64,000 nt of DNA from Zopfochytrium polystomum (GCA_025765615.1 JAIVFJ010000004.1:620001-684000); one strand, 5' to 3'; positions 11,548-22,865 are shown, numbered from the stretch's first letter. Notes: generated by a model not told the origin, from the sequence alone. Made by a program: numbers and translations.

Positions 11548-12270
11548 ATGCGCTCTCCCATCCTCCTCCTCCTCCCCTCGGCCTCCCTTCTCGTCCTCCT
11601 CCTCCTCTTCCTCCAACTCTCCTCCACTCTCGCTCGCCCCAGCCCCGACCCCGGCCATCTCTACCGCGCCATCAACTCCAACGAAGCCCAGACCTGGCGC
11701 ACCAATGGCCTCAACGCCCAAAACCCCGGCTCCACCCACCGCTCTCCCTCCGACCACACCGACGGCTGGACTGACTCGCAGTACATCTCCACCACCACTG
11801 ACAAGAAGCGCGCCCAGCAGATCAACAGGCACGGCGACAATGCCGGCGTCCTCAAGATAAACACTGACAAGATCCCCGGGTTCCACAACGACGGGCACGT
11901 CGACATGGTCAAGCACACGCAGGGCTCGTCGGGCCTGACAAAGACCTGGGCAAACTTGAACAAGGAGGTGCTGGTCAAGAATCATATCCCGGCGGACGCG
12001 TGCGAGCTCATTAGGCGCGACGGTGGTGGTCTTTTCCGCCGTGCGGCTGGATGTGCGAGGAAGAAGTCGGCGGGTTCGGGGAGCCCGAAGACGGCTGGTG
12101 GGAAGGGTGCGGCGGGCAGTACTCAATTCACGAAGGCGGCGAAGCCGGCGGCCAAACCGGCGAAGCCGGCGGCCAAACCGGCGGCTGCGGCTCCGGCGGC
12201 AAAGAAAGCGACCAAGCCGGCGAGCGGTGGTGGACGGAAAAGTAGAAATGGGTGGCGATTCGATGGGTGA
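11548..12270 (+). CDS. Secreted ART-like protein, copy 1
   Basis: 240-residue predicted secreted protein; the first 30 residues form a leucine-rich signal peptide ending near TLARPSP. The core has LYRAIN, YISTTTD and NKEVLV in that order and spacing, which fits the R-S-E signature of ADP-ribosyltransferase-fold proteins. The tail is Lys/Ala/Pro-rich with KPA repeats, reminiscent of linker histone tails. A close intact paralogue sits at 32935-33606 and a decayed tail copy at 30290-30372. Compared with the paralogue, one A is missing from the A-run before the expected stop, so the frame reads nine residues further (SRNGWRFDG). The 3' UTR has a long GT repeat conserved among the copies. The ART assignment is an inference from motif order; activity and target are unknown. 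Confidence 0.7.
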   Translation: MRSPILLLLPSASLLVLLLLFLQLSSTLARPSPDPGHLYRAINSNEAQTWRTNGLNAQNPGSTHRSPSDHTDGWTDSQYISTTTDKKRAQQINRHGDNAGVLKINTDKIPGFHNDGHVDMVKHTQGSSGLTKTWANLNKEVLVKNHIPADACELIRRDGGGLFRRAAGCARKKSAGSGSPKTAGGKGAAGSTQFTKAAKPAAKPAKPAAKPAAAAPAAKKATKPASGGGRKSRNGWRFDG

Positions 12271-12311
12271 AACTCCACGCAGTATTTGACAACTGGTGCA
12301 CATATTGTATC

Positions 12312-12313
<2 letters not shown>

Positions 12314-12352
<39 letters not shown>
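12314..12352. repeat. (GT)n microsatellite in a conserved 3' UTR
   Basis: GT repeat following GACAACTGGTGCACATATTG. The same order of sequences occurs after the other copies near 30650-30690 and 33650-33702. Confidence 0.85.
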
Positions 12353-12479
12353 TGCCCGATATATCGAACCATACAGGAAGAAATAGGAACAAAGGCAGCT
12401 TATCCTCAACCGCTTTCCGCTTGATAATTTTCTTCTCGGTTATTGCACAGCCTGCAAACGAAGCGAAGCGTTTTCCATG

Positions 12480-12690
12480 AATTTAAGCTGGCTGGCGCGG
12501 GAGGAGCTGCTGAAGCTGGACCATGAGGCGGTGTACTCTGGAACAAAGTGGGACGAGGCGTCGTTTGGCGGATTCAAAACGCCAAAGGGGATGGCGGTCG
12601 TCGAGCCATGGAGGACGCTGTTTGAAACGAGGGATGATTCGGAGGCGGCGGGGGAGGAGGCGATGGCAGGCAAAGTAGGCCTGCCGCACA
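12480..12690 (+). pseudogene. Fragment paralogous to 10835-11123
   Basis: Encodes REELLKLDHEAVYSGTKWD, then GGFKTPK, VVEPWR and an acidic stretch in one frame. It corresponds to the frameshifted segment at 10.9-11.1 kb. The two copies bracket the ART-like gene, so the gene may lie within a local duplication. No start codon context or upstream exon is identified. Confidence 0.4.
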
Positions 12691-12872
12691 CTCCAAGCTT
12701 ATCGTCTTATCGTTGCTTTAGCGTATCAAGAGCGTGGTCAATAACAGCAAGCAGTCTACTTTCATTTTCTGTCCATGTTCCGACTGGTTGCACGCACTCA
12801 GAATTCAAACGCACGATGTATTATTCGGCGGCCAAAAATGCACAAAGAAAAAAAAAAAAAAAAAGGCCAGCA

Positions 12873-13259
12873 TCACCTATCGAGATGGTCAACCCTTCCC
12901 GCATTCTTAATCAGCTCCTTCGCCCACCCCTGCCCGCTCGCAGCCAGCTTCGCGGCCTCCGGGTGCGTCCTTGCGTACGCCGCGCTGGCCTGCGGAGAGT
13001 ACTCCGACGATGACTTTGATGCCCCCATGCGCGGGGAAGCCAAAAACGGTCCGCGTACGGAAAGACCCTGGGGCGGCGTCAGGCCGCGGACGCCGCTCGG
13101 CTTCATCTGCCTCGACGGCGGCGCGCGGGCTTTGGGTGCACTGGCTTGCGGTTTCCGGTTGCGGGCGGGGCCGATGGAGCTCTTGAGGGTTGCCGCATTG
13201 ACGGTGGCAACGGTGGCCCAGAGGAGGGCAAGCAGGACGAGGAGAAGAGGGAAGCGCAT
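12873..13259 (-). CDS. Small secreted basic protein
   Basis: 128 residues starting at the ATG at 13259. A hydrophobic signal peptide ends near VNAATLK. The mature part is rich in Ser, Pro, Ala and basic residues, contains no Cys, and ends with ELIKNAGRVDHLDR. A TATATA motif lies about 80 bp upstream near 13340. No known family recognised. The size and signal peptide suggest a secreted effector-like or wall-associated protein. Confidence 0.6.
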   Translation of the reverse strand: MRFPLLLVLLALLWATVATVNAATLKSSIGPARNRKPQASAPKARAPPSRQMKPSGVRGLTPPQGLSVRGPFLASPRMGASKSSSEYSPQASAAYARTHPEAAKLAASGQGWAKELIKNAGRVDHLDR

Positions 13260-13624
13260 AGTTGAAGGAATGGGTTTTTGAGAATGCACTTCGATTGGGA
13301 GGAGTGGGGGCTGGGTGACCACGAATGTGCGCAGGATGCTGGTTATATATCTTTCGGAGGACTGAGGATTCTCTATCGTTTTGTGTGCAATCTGTTTCGT
13401 TCGGGCTGAGCACTTATCCGTATCCGCCGCCGCCGCTGACATTGAAGCCGGTTTCCGCTGTGCTGCGGACATCGATGTTTCATCGTAGTGAAGACTCGGT
13501 TGCGCCCCACAGTGTCCCCAGCGAGCAGCTGCCTGCACCACTCTGAGCTGCAACAGTCAAGCTTGAAAACAGTCCAAACGAAAACTCTCCATTTCGGAAG
13601 CGCTTCCTCCGCTTCCTACCCGCC
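13260..13624. other. Intergenic
   Basis: 5' flank of the small secreted gene and 3' flank of the 421-residue membrane protein. Nothing else supported. Confidence 0.4.
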
Positions 13625-15285
13625 CTACTCCGCCGCCCCACCCTGCCCCCGCCCAACAACGCCCCCCACACCACCCGCGTCCCGCGGCGTGTACGCCGGC
13701 GCCGGCTCCTGCATCCCCGCCCACCCCACCCTGCCACCCGCGCCCGCACCTCGCACCCCGCCGCCGCCGCCCGCGTCCCCGCCGCCCGCGTCCTCCACCG
13801 CCGCAGCGGGCGGCGCGTACGCCGGCACTGGGTCCAAACTCGCCGCCGACACCCCCCGGCCGCCGCCCCCGCCCGCCAACAGCGGGTACGTTGCGCGGGG
13901 GACGTGTCCGCGGTACGACGGGAAGTACGCGTGCGCCGGCGGCCGGTAGAATAACGATAGTTCCGCCGGGCCGTCCATGAGGCCGTTGCCGACGTAGTCG
14001 TTGCCGTCGTACAGAGACGCGGTCGACGATCCGGCAAAGGTCACGGCGGAGGGGCGCGGCGGGCCGGGAGGCGGGAGGCGGCGGGTCTGGCGCATGGGTG
14101 GAGGTGCGTCGAAGGCGGTGCCGGAGATGATGAGGATCTTGGGCCCGTAGGGGGGCGATGAGGGGAGGGGTGGAAGGGCGATGAGCGGGCGGGAAAGAAG
14201 AAAGGACGGTGGTAAAAGTGAGTGGGGGGGGGGGGCGACGTACAGGTCCACGGCTCGGACTGAACAAGCCGACGTGATCCATGTGGTACGACAAGTTCGG
14301 CGCGGCCCAGTTGCGCTCGTAGTCCGAGAGGGTTTCACGGACCTGCAAATAAGTTGGGGGAGGCGCCGTCCGTCCTCACAGTGTCAGTTGAAATATACAT
14401 GGGAATAAAAGCGCCTGCCATGTCCTTTTGCCCAAAACTACTCACAGATCGCGTCAATTTCGCGACCGCCAGGAGGTAGACGAACCCGACGCCGACGGCG
14501 CCGAACCAGAAAGTAGATTGCGCAACGTCCTCTTTTCCTGCCATGTTCAGCCCAAAGTTTGCCCACAGCAGGAGGCTGAGCGCGAGGAGCGGCAGGTACA
14601 GGCGGAGACTGGTCTTTTTTTTTTTTTTTTTTTTTTTTTGGATGGTGTGTACGGCGGAGCAGAAGTTCGAATGAGAACGACAGCGTTTTGAGAAACTTTC
14701 TCCACGGAGTTTGGGGTTTAAACCACGGGGAACGCAACGGAGTGTAGAGCCGCGCCATCTGCTGGTTGACCAGATCTACGCGGATCTGGTGGAGGTCGCG
14801 ATCCGAGGGGCGCAGCCATGCTGGCGGATCGTCGGAGAAGCGCGGGCGCGGACCGCGTACGTGCAGTACGCGACTCGGTAAACGAATGGCGATGGCTGGA
14901 TAGTCGGAATTATGTTAAGGGGTATTCGGCCCTCGAGGCTCAAAAAGTGGGGGGGAGCCTGATACAGGATACTAATGGCGGCTTGTTACGAACCTCCAGG
15001 TGTAGGATGGTCAGCATCCTCATTGGCGCAAGCAGCGAGTCTGATGAAGTCGTCGTCGTCCACAGCGGCGGCATCGCTTATTTCCTTGGGGTTGACTAGA
15101 CAATTTTCTGAATTGTCGGCGGAGCCAAGGTCCAAGGGAGAATACGAGTGCCGATCATGCGATGAAGGGTCGGGCCAATCTTGTCGTGGCAAGCGGCGTG
15201 GGCCGAGGAGGAAAAGGAAAGTCACGTAGTCACGTAGAAGAAGGGTTGCACTTGACCCTGCAACCTCTTTCGATGGACTTGTCAT
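13625..15285 (-). CDS. Two-TM membrane protein, unknown function
   Basis: 421 residues from five exons: 15285-14994, 14895-14697, 14608-14446, 14342-14244 and 14137-13625. Phases agree at every junction. The N-terminal half is soluble with an acidic patch (AAAVDDDDF). Next come WLRPSDRDLHQIRVDL and LYTPLRSPWFKPQTPWR. A first membrane segment (LRLYLPLLALSLLLWANF) and a second (WFGAVGVGFVYLLAVA) are separated by a short loop. The C-terminal tail is rich in Gly, Pro and Tyr with AYAPP and AYTPR repeats. One intron (14609-14696) contains a 24-nt homopolymer next to its acceptor. I do not recognise the family. The short SPWFKP/TPWR segment before the first membrane helix is the best handle for a homology search. 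Confidence 0.7.
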
Positions 15286-15329
15286 CTGTGCGAGCCCAGC
15301 AAGTTGCTTGACCACAAATCGCTGACGAA

Positions 15330-16654
15330 ATGGCCGAGACCAACAGCCCTCACTTCCTCGCCTTCCCCACTGCCGACAGCATCGACAGCAGCGAAAGCGA
15401 GGAGTCTCGCCGGTTCCGATTCATCAAAGACTTTGTTCGCACGGCCGCGCGAAACTGCGAACCTCTCATGGCCTGTGGCGAGGTGACGGGGTTCACGGCG
15501 ATCGCAATCGTAGGTGGACGCTTTTCTCCCAGGAGGAAGGGGGGGAGGGGAGGGGGAGGGGTCGATAAATGATGGATTTGCGGGCCCATCTACGCACTGA
15601 CGCATGCATCTCTTTGCGGGTCACGCAGGGCTGGAACAACAGGGCAGTCCGCATCCAAACCGCCTCCGGCCTCAAGCTGATCCTTCGCCTCTCAAAAGCC
15701 TCGTGGCCACGCGCCAAAATCGAAAACGAAGTCGCCGTCCTCCGACTCTTAGGCGACGACTACCCACAAATACCCACTCCCCGACTCCTCGCGTACGGCT
15801 TCGCGTCGGGAGGCAACCCTGACTCTGACGGCGCCGGTGTAGGCGCATCCAAGGAACTGGTCGTTCCGTTCCACTGGATGATTATGGACTGCGTGGACGG
15901 TGACAACCTCGAAACCGTCTGGCGCTCGTTCGGCTTGGAGGACAAGCACGTCATTTTGCAGCAGACGGCGGATATTGTAAAGTGCCTACAGTCGAAAACG
16001 TACAACACCATCGGCGGCTGGCAGCTCGACCCGAGCAGCGGAGCACCGCGCGTCGGACCGTACTGGGAGGGCGGCTTTGCCGTCGCGAACGAGGCCGAGT
16101 TCTTGATGAATCGATTCGACGCAAACGTGGAAAGCCTCAGGGCCAAGAAGAACCCGCCGGACGAGCTCGTCGAGCTCCTCCGCGACCTCGACGCCCTCCG
16201 TCCGCAACTTGCTGCGTCCGCCGCCCGCTTCGTGGCATCCTCGCCCGTGCCGACCGTCTTGTTCCACGGCGACTTTGCGTTCCGAAACATTATAGTCACC
16301 GGCGGCGGCGGCGGCGGCGGCGAAGAGACGCGCCGCCCTCGGATCGCGGCCGTGCTGGACTGGGAGTGGGCGGGCACGCGGCCGATCCACGTCGACTGGG
16401 TGGTTGGCGACCTTCTGGACGTTAAAGATGAGGAGGATGCGCGAGAGAACGAGTGGATTCGCGGAGAGATTGCGCGGCTGGGGGCGAGCGGGTGGATTGG
16501 GCGGTGGGAGGGCGGTGGCGGTGGCGGCGGCGACGTTGGGGCGGCGAGAAGGGCGGCGTACATGCTTGCGGTGGACGGCACAGCCGAGTGGAACTTTTCA
16601 GTGGGTGGTACGCGCGAGGCGATGCGCGAGTTTCAGCTTTATTTCCAACAATAA
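15330..16654 (+). CDS. Aminoglycoside-phosphotransferase-family kinase
   Basis: 401 residues, exons 15330-15509 and 15629-16654, joined as AIAI-GWNN. APH/choline-kinase-like fold: a lysine-containing beta strand region (LILRLSK), a hinge (WMIMDCVDGDNL), the Brenner catalytic loop LFHGDFAFRNIIV (His273, Asp275, Asn280 approximately) and the metal-binding VLDWEWAG. In fungi such proteins are usually uncharacterised small-molecule kinases, not antibiotic resistance enzymes. Polyglycine insertions (GGGGGGG at two sites) interrupt the C-terminal lobe and probably form loops. It lies head to head with the membrane protein at 13625-15285, with only about 45 bp between start codons, so the two may share a promoter. 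Confidence 0.88.
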
Positions 16655-16693
16655 CGCAAATATAGCTGGATAGACTGCGACTCTTTTTCTATC

Positions 16694-16733
16694 TGCTGTT
16701 GCTCTCTCTCTCCCTCTCTCTCTCTCTCTCTCA
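16694..16733. repeat. (CT)n microsatellite
   Basis: CT repeat between the kinase stop and the next gene. Confidence 0.85.
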
Positions 16734-16836
16734 CAGAAAAAAAGAAAGAAAGGACCCAGAGTGGACAGGGAAAGCGACAGACAAAAAAGTCAGAAACAGA
16801 ACCAGAGAACCAACACCTACTTTTTAGCACGCATTC

Positions 16837-19800
16837 ATGGCGTCGCGCGAGTCCAGGCGGCGCCGCGATGCCACCAGCTATGGCGATGATGGCGGCGGCG
16901 GCGGCGAGGGTGAGGGCGACTTCGTGGGCGACGGCGAGTACGACCGCGGCAGCCCCCGCTTCTCGGGCAGGGCCGCTGCCGCATCCTCCACCACGCGCCG
17001 CCCCCAGAGACGCATGCCCAGCGCGGACCGCGGCGGCGGCGGCGGCGACGGCAACGGCGACAGCAGGCCCGGCCGCGAAGAGGACCTCGGTAGCCGCAGC
17101 AGCAACAGCATTGATACGGAAAACCACCACAAGCAGCATGGCGATCGCGACGGCGTGGGCGACGAGGGAGACGAGCGCTCCACTGCCAGATCTCACTCAC
17201 GGCGACCCTCCCGCTCGTCCCGCTCCAAATCCAGAACTTCCCACTCGAGGGTGAGACCAAGGGCGGGCACACTGTCCTCCGTTGCCGCCGTCGAATACGA
17301 GAGTAGGGTTGACCCGGTGGCAGATCCGTCTTTGACTTCCCCCCGCAAGCAAAGAGGGGCAGATGAAGACGGAGCAGCTTCTGCTACGATGCGCCGTGAA
17401 AGGGCTTTCACATCGGCCCCAGCAACCCCTGTCGCATCCAGCGGATCCATCGTCGGAGGAAGTGGCGAACGAGACGGCAGCGTGGAGTTTCCGCAAGGTT
17501 CCCAGTCTCTTCCTCGTCGCAGGCGACGCAGGCAGGAAGAGCTCCTCGGCAGCTTGACTTCATCTTCTGCGGCACCGTCCCCCGACGGATCGGAGGTTGG
17601 AGTGGGCGACGATGGCGGATCGGAAACGAGAAAGCATCGATCGCAATCCAAAGCAAGGAGCGCCAGATCCAGATCACGAGGTGCGAAAAGTCATTGAATG
17701 TCTCACTTAACTGAAGCTTACCTTGCCCCTAGCCCCCGATCGAGAAGGCAAATTCGACGATCCCCGCTCATCGACCTCTTCATCAAGCACTGCGCGCCCC
17801 TCCATTGAGGATGCACCATCTGGCCGGGCAACTCCACCTTCTTCACCCCAGCCACCGAACAAGACACATAACCGATCGCACAGCTTGCACCCTGGCCAGC
17901 TGTCGTCGGGCACACCCCCAGCTTCATCCCCAAATCTTACCTCGACCTCCTCAATCAACTCATCTGCCCGCTTTGACGCGGCATCGATATCCGGCTCGTC
18001 AAATGCAGGGTCAGACGGCATCGGGCCTGCAACTGAGAGGGCCGTTTACGTCGCTCCAACATCCTCCGCCGTCACTGCTAACCGCAGGAAAAGCGCTCGT
18101 GCCAAGTTATCTGCCGCTATATTGTCGGCCAAACCGTGGCCCTTACCCAACTCTTCCAGTGCAGCTGCATTAACGAACGAAGCCTTCGTGCCAGAGCCCG
18201 ACAACGTCGCCGTCGGGACGCCCACTTCGCAATCAGCCCCTGTTACGCCGAGAATCCCAACATCGGGGATTCTTCGAAATGGAACCCCTGGTCCGGCCGA
18301 CGAAGAGGCTCGACGAACTGATCAACTTGGTCGGCTTAATATGATCACTGCTGCGTCCGGCTGGGACATTCGACTGCGAGAACTGGTCATGAAGGAGGCC
18401 ACAAGCGCTCCAGCGGAGCCACCCCCATCACACGATGAGTTTGACGGGCCAACGAAAGAGGAAAGGCGCAAAGCTGCGCTTACAGCAGCTGCTTTTGTTG
18501 CGGCACTTCAAAGCGGTGGTGCCGTGTCTGGTGGCGATGGAGTCCACCCGTCCACTCGCGCCAGCGTCAGCACAGTGGGCATGGGTGGAGGAGGGGATGG
18601 CAGCATGTCCATTCGGGAGCTCAGATCCGCCCGGCGATCGCTTTCCATAATGAACCTCAAGAATGCGTTCAAAGGTGGACCGGCCGGGCCAGCCACGGCG
18701 AATCCTGCACCGTCCGGCTCCAGTGTCGCGCCGTGGAAGAAAAGAGAGGATCCAATGGACGGCGTCGCGGCGGACGGTGACTTTGTCTATGAGGTGCCTC
18801 TCAAAGGCGACGACGACGACGACGAACAGGTTGCCGTGGCTGCCGAGGAAAACGGCGGCTACGTTCCCGCCCCTTCGCGCTTCGCCGCCGGATCTCGACG
18901 CCGAGCCTCGACCCCTGTCAAGCCCGTGGCGGTCGCGGCTGGGCCTGGCGGCGCCGGGGCGGCCGACGATTCGGCTGTGATTCGATCGCCGCCTCCGCAG
19001 CCGAATCCTTCTTCCTGGTCGGCGGTCCCGAGATCCTCACAGTACACAACCATAGCGAGGGGGTTTGATGAGCGACTTCGAGAGATCGTTCTTGAGAGCA
19101 CTGGAAGAAGCGCGGCTGCGCAGATGCCCAGGCTGGGAGCGGGGTCCCTGGCTGACAATGATGGGTCCGCTGGTGTCGCAATGGACAGAACAAAGTCAAC
19201 TCCAGTACTTCGACCAACTCTTCTGACGTCAGGTCTGTTTCTATTAATGTGGCCTGGCGTGGTTCCCGAGCATGTCTCCTTTGTCTAACGTTTTTCTCGT
19301 CTACAGCCATTCAGAGAAACCGAATGGCCTCCCCAACCAGCCCCACGGAGGAGGTTATCGATATTGATGATAACATGGATGATGAGACTCCATACAAGTC
19401 ACCAGTTGAGATGTCGCCATCCTCGTCAAGCACTTTCCGCTCTCCCATCCGGCGGAAGTCGACCTCTGTATCGGCGAGGCGGAAGCGCGCCATGTCCCAA
19501 CCGGGATCCCCACACGTCTCCACGTTGTTTGGATCGAATGCAGAGAAGATCACGTCACCGGTTGAACCAGCGTTATCACCGTCTGCCCAGTGGCCGCCTA
19601 CTAGGGGGGAGACCCCTACACTGCAGGATGCAGGACCGGGCGATTCGGACTTTGGTCTTGCTGGCGCGAACAAGCAGTTCGAGGCTCGAAGTCAGCGGCC
19701 CTTTTCAACCGATGCAGCCGGGGCACGGTCGGGAGGATCTCCGGCACCCAATAGTGGCGCTGCGGCTTCGATATCGGTTATCTCGCCGTCTCCGTCCCCG

Positions 19801-21123
19801 CCAGCTTCTCCTCGTCCTGCCAGACAGGCCATCCTGAAAACGGGTGGCGATTCTCCAAAGCCTCTAAAATCGGCCCTAAAGCAGTCGGGAACGGGGGTTG
19901 GCGGCAGCAATGAAAAGCTTGCGCTTTCCCTGGGTGCCCTTGCGCCCCCATCGACCTCTCAGCAATTTTCCGAACACGGTATGAAGCGATCAGAGTCACC
20001 CAATGCAGCGGAGGATGTGCCTTCACAGTCTCATCGCTTGTCGCAGAACATAGCACAGGGACGGCAGCCTCTTGAAGAGCAAGTTCTCGCTCGGAACCAG
20101 CCGAGCCCGCCCCCCAATCGGCACCTCTCCGCAACGTCATATTCGTCCACCGCGCCGCCCTCACCTATCAGGAAGCAAGGATCCTTGAGCTCTTTGTCGG
20201 GGAGTGCAAAGACACCCCCACCGGTTTCGTCCCCTTCTCCTCCCCCACATCCGATTCGAAAATTTTCCTCCGCTTCGTCCCCAGCAGCTCCTCCCAAGTC
20301 ACCTTCCCCGCCACCGCCTCCCTCTTCAACCCGTCGCGCCAGCAAGCTCCTTCCCGATCCGCCTCATCAGGGCGCAACCGCACCAACCACGACGTCTCAC
20401 CAACCAGATGCAGCAACGTCGCCATCCTCTGCACAAACGCGATCGGCCCCCGGATCGCCTCAAACCTCGGTCCTCACCAAGGCAAAGCTGCCGCCTCGCA
20501 CGAGCTCGAAAGCGCCGCCCTCCGCCCAGCCCCAGCAGCCAGCACATCCATCGCAGCCGATGCCTTCACGCCGTGTCTCCACCGGCCCTGGCGCAAACCC
20601 GACGGCTCCTTCCACGCCTCCTCGACCCGCACCCCTCGCAACGGCATCGCACGCCGCCTCTGGCGCTGTGTCTCCACAATCCCCGCCTCTCGTGTCTCCG
20701 ACCTCCCCCACAGGCACCCTCTCCGCCTTCTCCACCCGCCGCGCGAACCTCCTCATGAAACCGAAAGCGCCCCCAGCCGCCGGCAGCAAACCCAGACCGG
20801 ACCCTTCGAAACGTACCGCCTCTACATCATCCGTCTCGTCGTCGTCGACTGCGGCGTCCTCCACCCTCCCGCCCCGAACCTCCTCCCACCTCCCGCTCTC
20901 CAACGCAGACACCGCCACCGCCGTTGTCGCTCCGCCCGCGCCAGAGTCCATCCGTCTCGCTGCCCCGCCGCCCCGCCCTTCGCACTTCCTGCACCAGCTC
21001 CAGCGCGCCGCCGTCGTCGACGAGCCCGCCAACGCCGCCGCTTGGCTCGGCGAGGCGCCCCTGCGTAAGCACGACTCGGGCGTCGACGTCCTCGCGGCGA
21101 GGGGTCGGCCCAACGGCGCGTAA
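16837..21123 (+). CDS. Large intrinsically disordered Ser/Pro-rich protein
   Basis: 1386 residues from exons 16837-17680, 17733-19232 and 19307-21123; introns of 52 and 74 nt keep the frame. Almost the whole chain is low-complexity: an N-terminal Gly/Asp/Arg-rich region with RS-type repeats, a Ser/Pro-rich middle and a Pro-rich C-terminus with many SPxxS and PPP motifs. Two similar short amphipathic motifs stand out: GWDIRLRELVMKEAT in the middle and GFDERLREIVLESTG near the end of exon 2. These are probably helical binding modules. There are no catalytic domains. A scaffold or regulatory role with SH3/kinase partners is inferred from the proline and serine motifs only. Confidence 0.72.
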
Positions 21124-21416
21124 TGCCCCCATCCATTGGGACTACCCACCTCCGATCGGGAGTGCTGTGACGTTGGGACTGGCTGGGGGGAGCCGCCGCT
21201 GCTCTGGGTGCGCGACCCCGGTTTTCGTGGAGATTGTGCATTACTCTTTCCCCCAACCTCTTCGCGCCTCTTTGCTTGTTTCCGCTCGTCCCCGAAACCC
21301 ACCGCCTCGCAGACGCTCGTACCTCCGACCTTGGTCTATCTCCTCCCACGTTTCCTGGCGATTGATGGCGTTTGAAATGCATCACGTTTGACACTTTTTG
21401 TTTCTCTGGTGTCTCT

Positions 21417-21451
<35 letters not shown>

Positions 21452-21833
21452 CAGCAGGTTATTTCGTTTGGTTATTTGTTCGCCACCTCTGCTTCTCTCT
21501 TGCGCTCGGATTAATTACTTCCTTTCTTCCTTTTTTTCCTTCTCTTTTTCCTCCCATGGTTTGACATAATCGGGGTTTGTTCTCCTCTGTTGTTTCGTGG
21601 GCAAGTTGGGCAGAGTCGGGTGGTGGAGGGCTGCTGGGCGTTACATGTAGTCGTTTTGGATTGGATGGGAGTTGACCTTCATGTTTTCTGATTCGGGTTC
21701 CCTTGTTTCATCTTTCCTTCTGTTTGTGCGGTGAATTGGGTGAAAGGGGTTTTCGAAATAGAGACTTGATGATTCTATTTGTTCAGGCTGCAAAAAGAAA
21801 GTAACCATTGCATTGCAACGGTTGTGGTGCTTA
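21124..21833. other. Intergenic with a T homopolymer
   Basis: 3' flank of the disordered-protein gene. A T tract of about 32 nt lies at 21420-21451. No gene is supported. Confidence 0.5.
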
Positions 21834-22136
21834 TCAGCGGATGCACGCCCAGGCACGACCAGCATCATCCAGATGGCCCATCCAAAATTTGAAGGCATAC
21901 TGGGCAGTGGCATTTTCAGTGATGAACCCAGGGGTTCCATTCAGGGCTTCATACGTGTTCTCCACAACGGCAAAGTGCTGCAACATAATCTTCAAGCACG
22001 ACGGAGCGATCCCCCTTCTTACTTCCAAAAGACTAATGAAGAACTGGCGGTCTGAACATCTCTTGCTTGAAACAAGATGATCTGAAAGGCTCTTGTGCAT
22101 CACTTTGACCTTTCCATGGTCGCTAACGTCCAAAAA
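21834..22136 (-). pseudogene. Fragment of a fungal NACHT/NLR-type protein
   Basis: An open stretch ending in a stop at 21834 encodes FLDVSDHGKVKVMHKSLSD, then a SKRCSDRQFFI segment and AQYAFKFWMGHLDDAG. This order (HKS.SD, RC.D.FFI, then YA..FW..HL) matches the region after the NACHT ATPase in fungal NWD/STAND proteins. It is preceded by a CAG acceptor at the 22136 side, but no NACHT core is found upstream. It is therefore a detached C-terminal piece, probably decayed. Confidence 0.5.
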
Positions 22137-22384
22137 CGCGATGAACCTGCAATGGCGTTGTCAGCAGAAAATGCGCCAAGGGTCGTGGGGTCGTTCTGAT
22201 CATTTTTTTCGCTTGTGGCGTCGGCGCCTTTGGCACCAACGCTGCTCTTTCCTCGATTTCTGGATTGTTTGGCTGCTTTGGCAGCAACAAATTTGCTGCC
22301 AAAGCAGGTTGATTTCGAGTGTGCGGGTTTGTGGATGTGCGTTGTGTTGGATGTCTTCGGGTTTTTTTTCTTTTTATTTCGCCT

Positions 22385-22468
22385 AGCGAGGCTGACACAG
22401 AGATCGCGGCCTTCAGCCGCAATCTCTGTGTCAGCCTCGCTATTTTTGTCGCGACCTTAGGTCGCGAC
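22385..22468. repeat. Two adjacent GC-rich hairpins
   Basis: Hairpin 1 has 26-bp arms (22385-22410 and 22416-22441) with one mismatch and a CTTCA loop. Hairpin 2 is GTCGCGACC-TTA-GGTCGCGAC (22448-22468), a perfect 9-bp stem. Six bases separate them. The arrangement resembles double-hairpin elements known from mitochondrial genomes of some lower fungi. Confidence 0.75.
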
Positions 22469-22865
22469 CTCAACCACCACCATACTCACCACCATCAACT
22501 GCAGTGGCTTTGCCGCCGCGTTTTGTTTGTTTGGCAGACTCGGGGCCTTCGGCCTATCACCACCGCCTTAGCAAAATGCCACCCCCTACACGAAAATTGG
22601 ATCTCTGCCTTTGAACAGTTCGCCGACTTAGATAATACCGCTCTTCCGGCAGTCTTCGGCTGCTTGCTTGCGCGCTCTCTCTGTCTCTCTCTCTCCCCCT
22701 TATCCTTAGTTATTTCGAGAGGTTTTTAACTTTGACGTTTTTTTTCTTTTTCTTTGAAGGTATTTTCCGGCATTCGGAATTTCTTCTTCCTGCCTGACAT
22801 TTACTGTGGCAGTTAGTCAGTTATTCAGGTTTGGGGCATTTGGCTGTGTTAGTCAGTGTCCCTTG

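Noticed and set aside
22385..22446. Hairpin followed by T run read as an intrinsic terminator
   Set aside because: This is eukaryotic nuclear DNA and no adjacent transcription unit ends there; the double-hairpin reading fits better.
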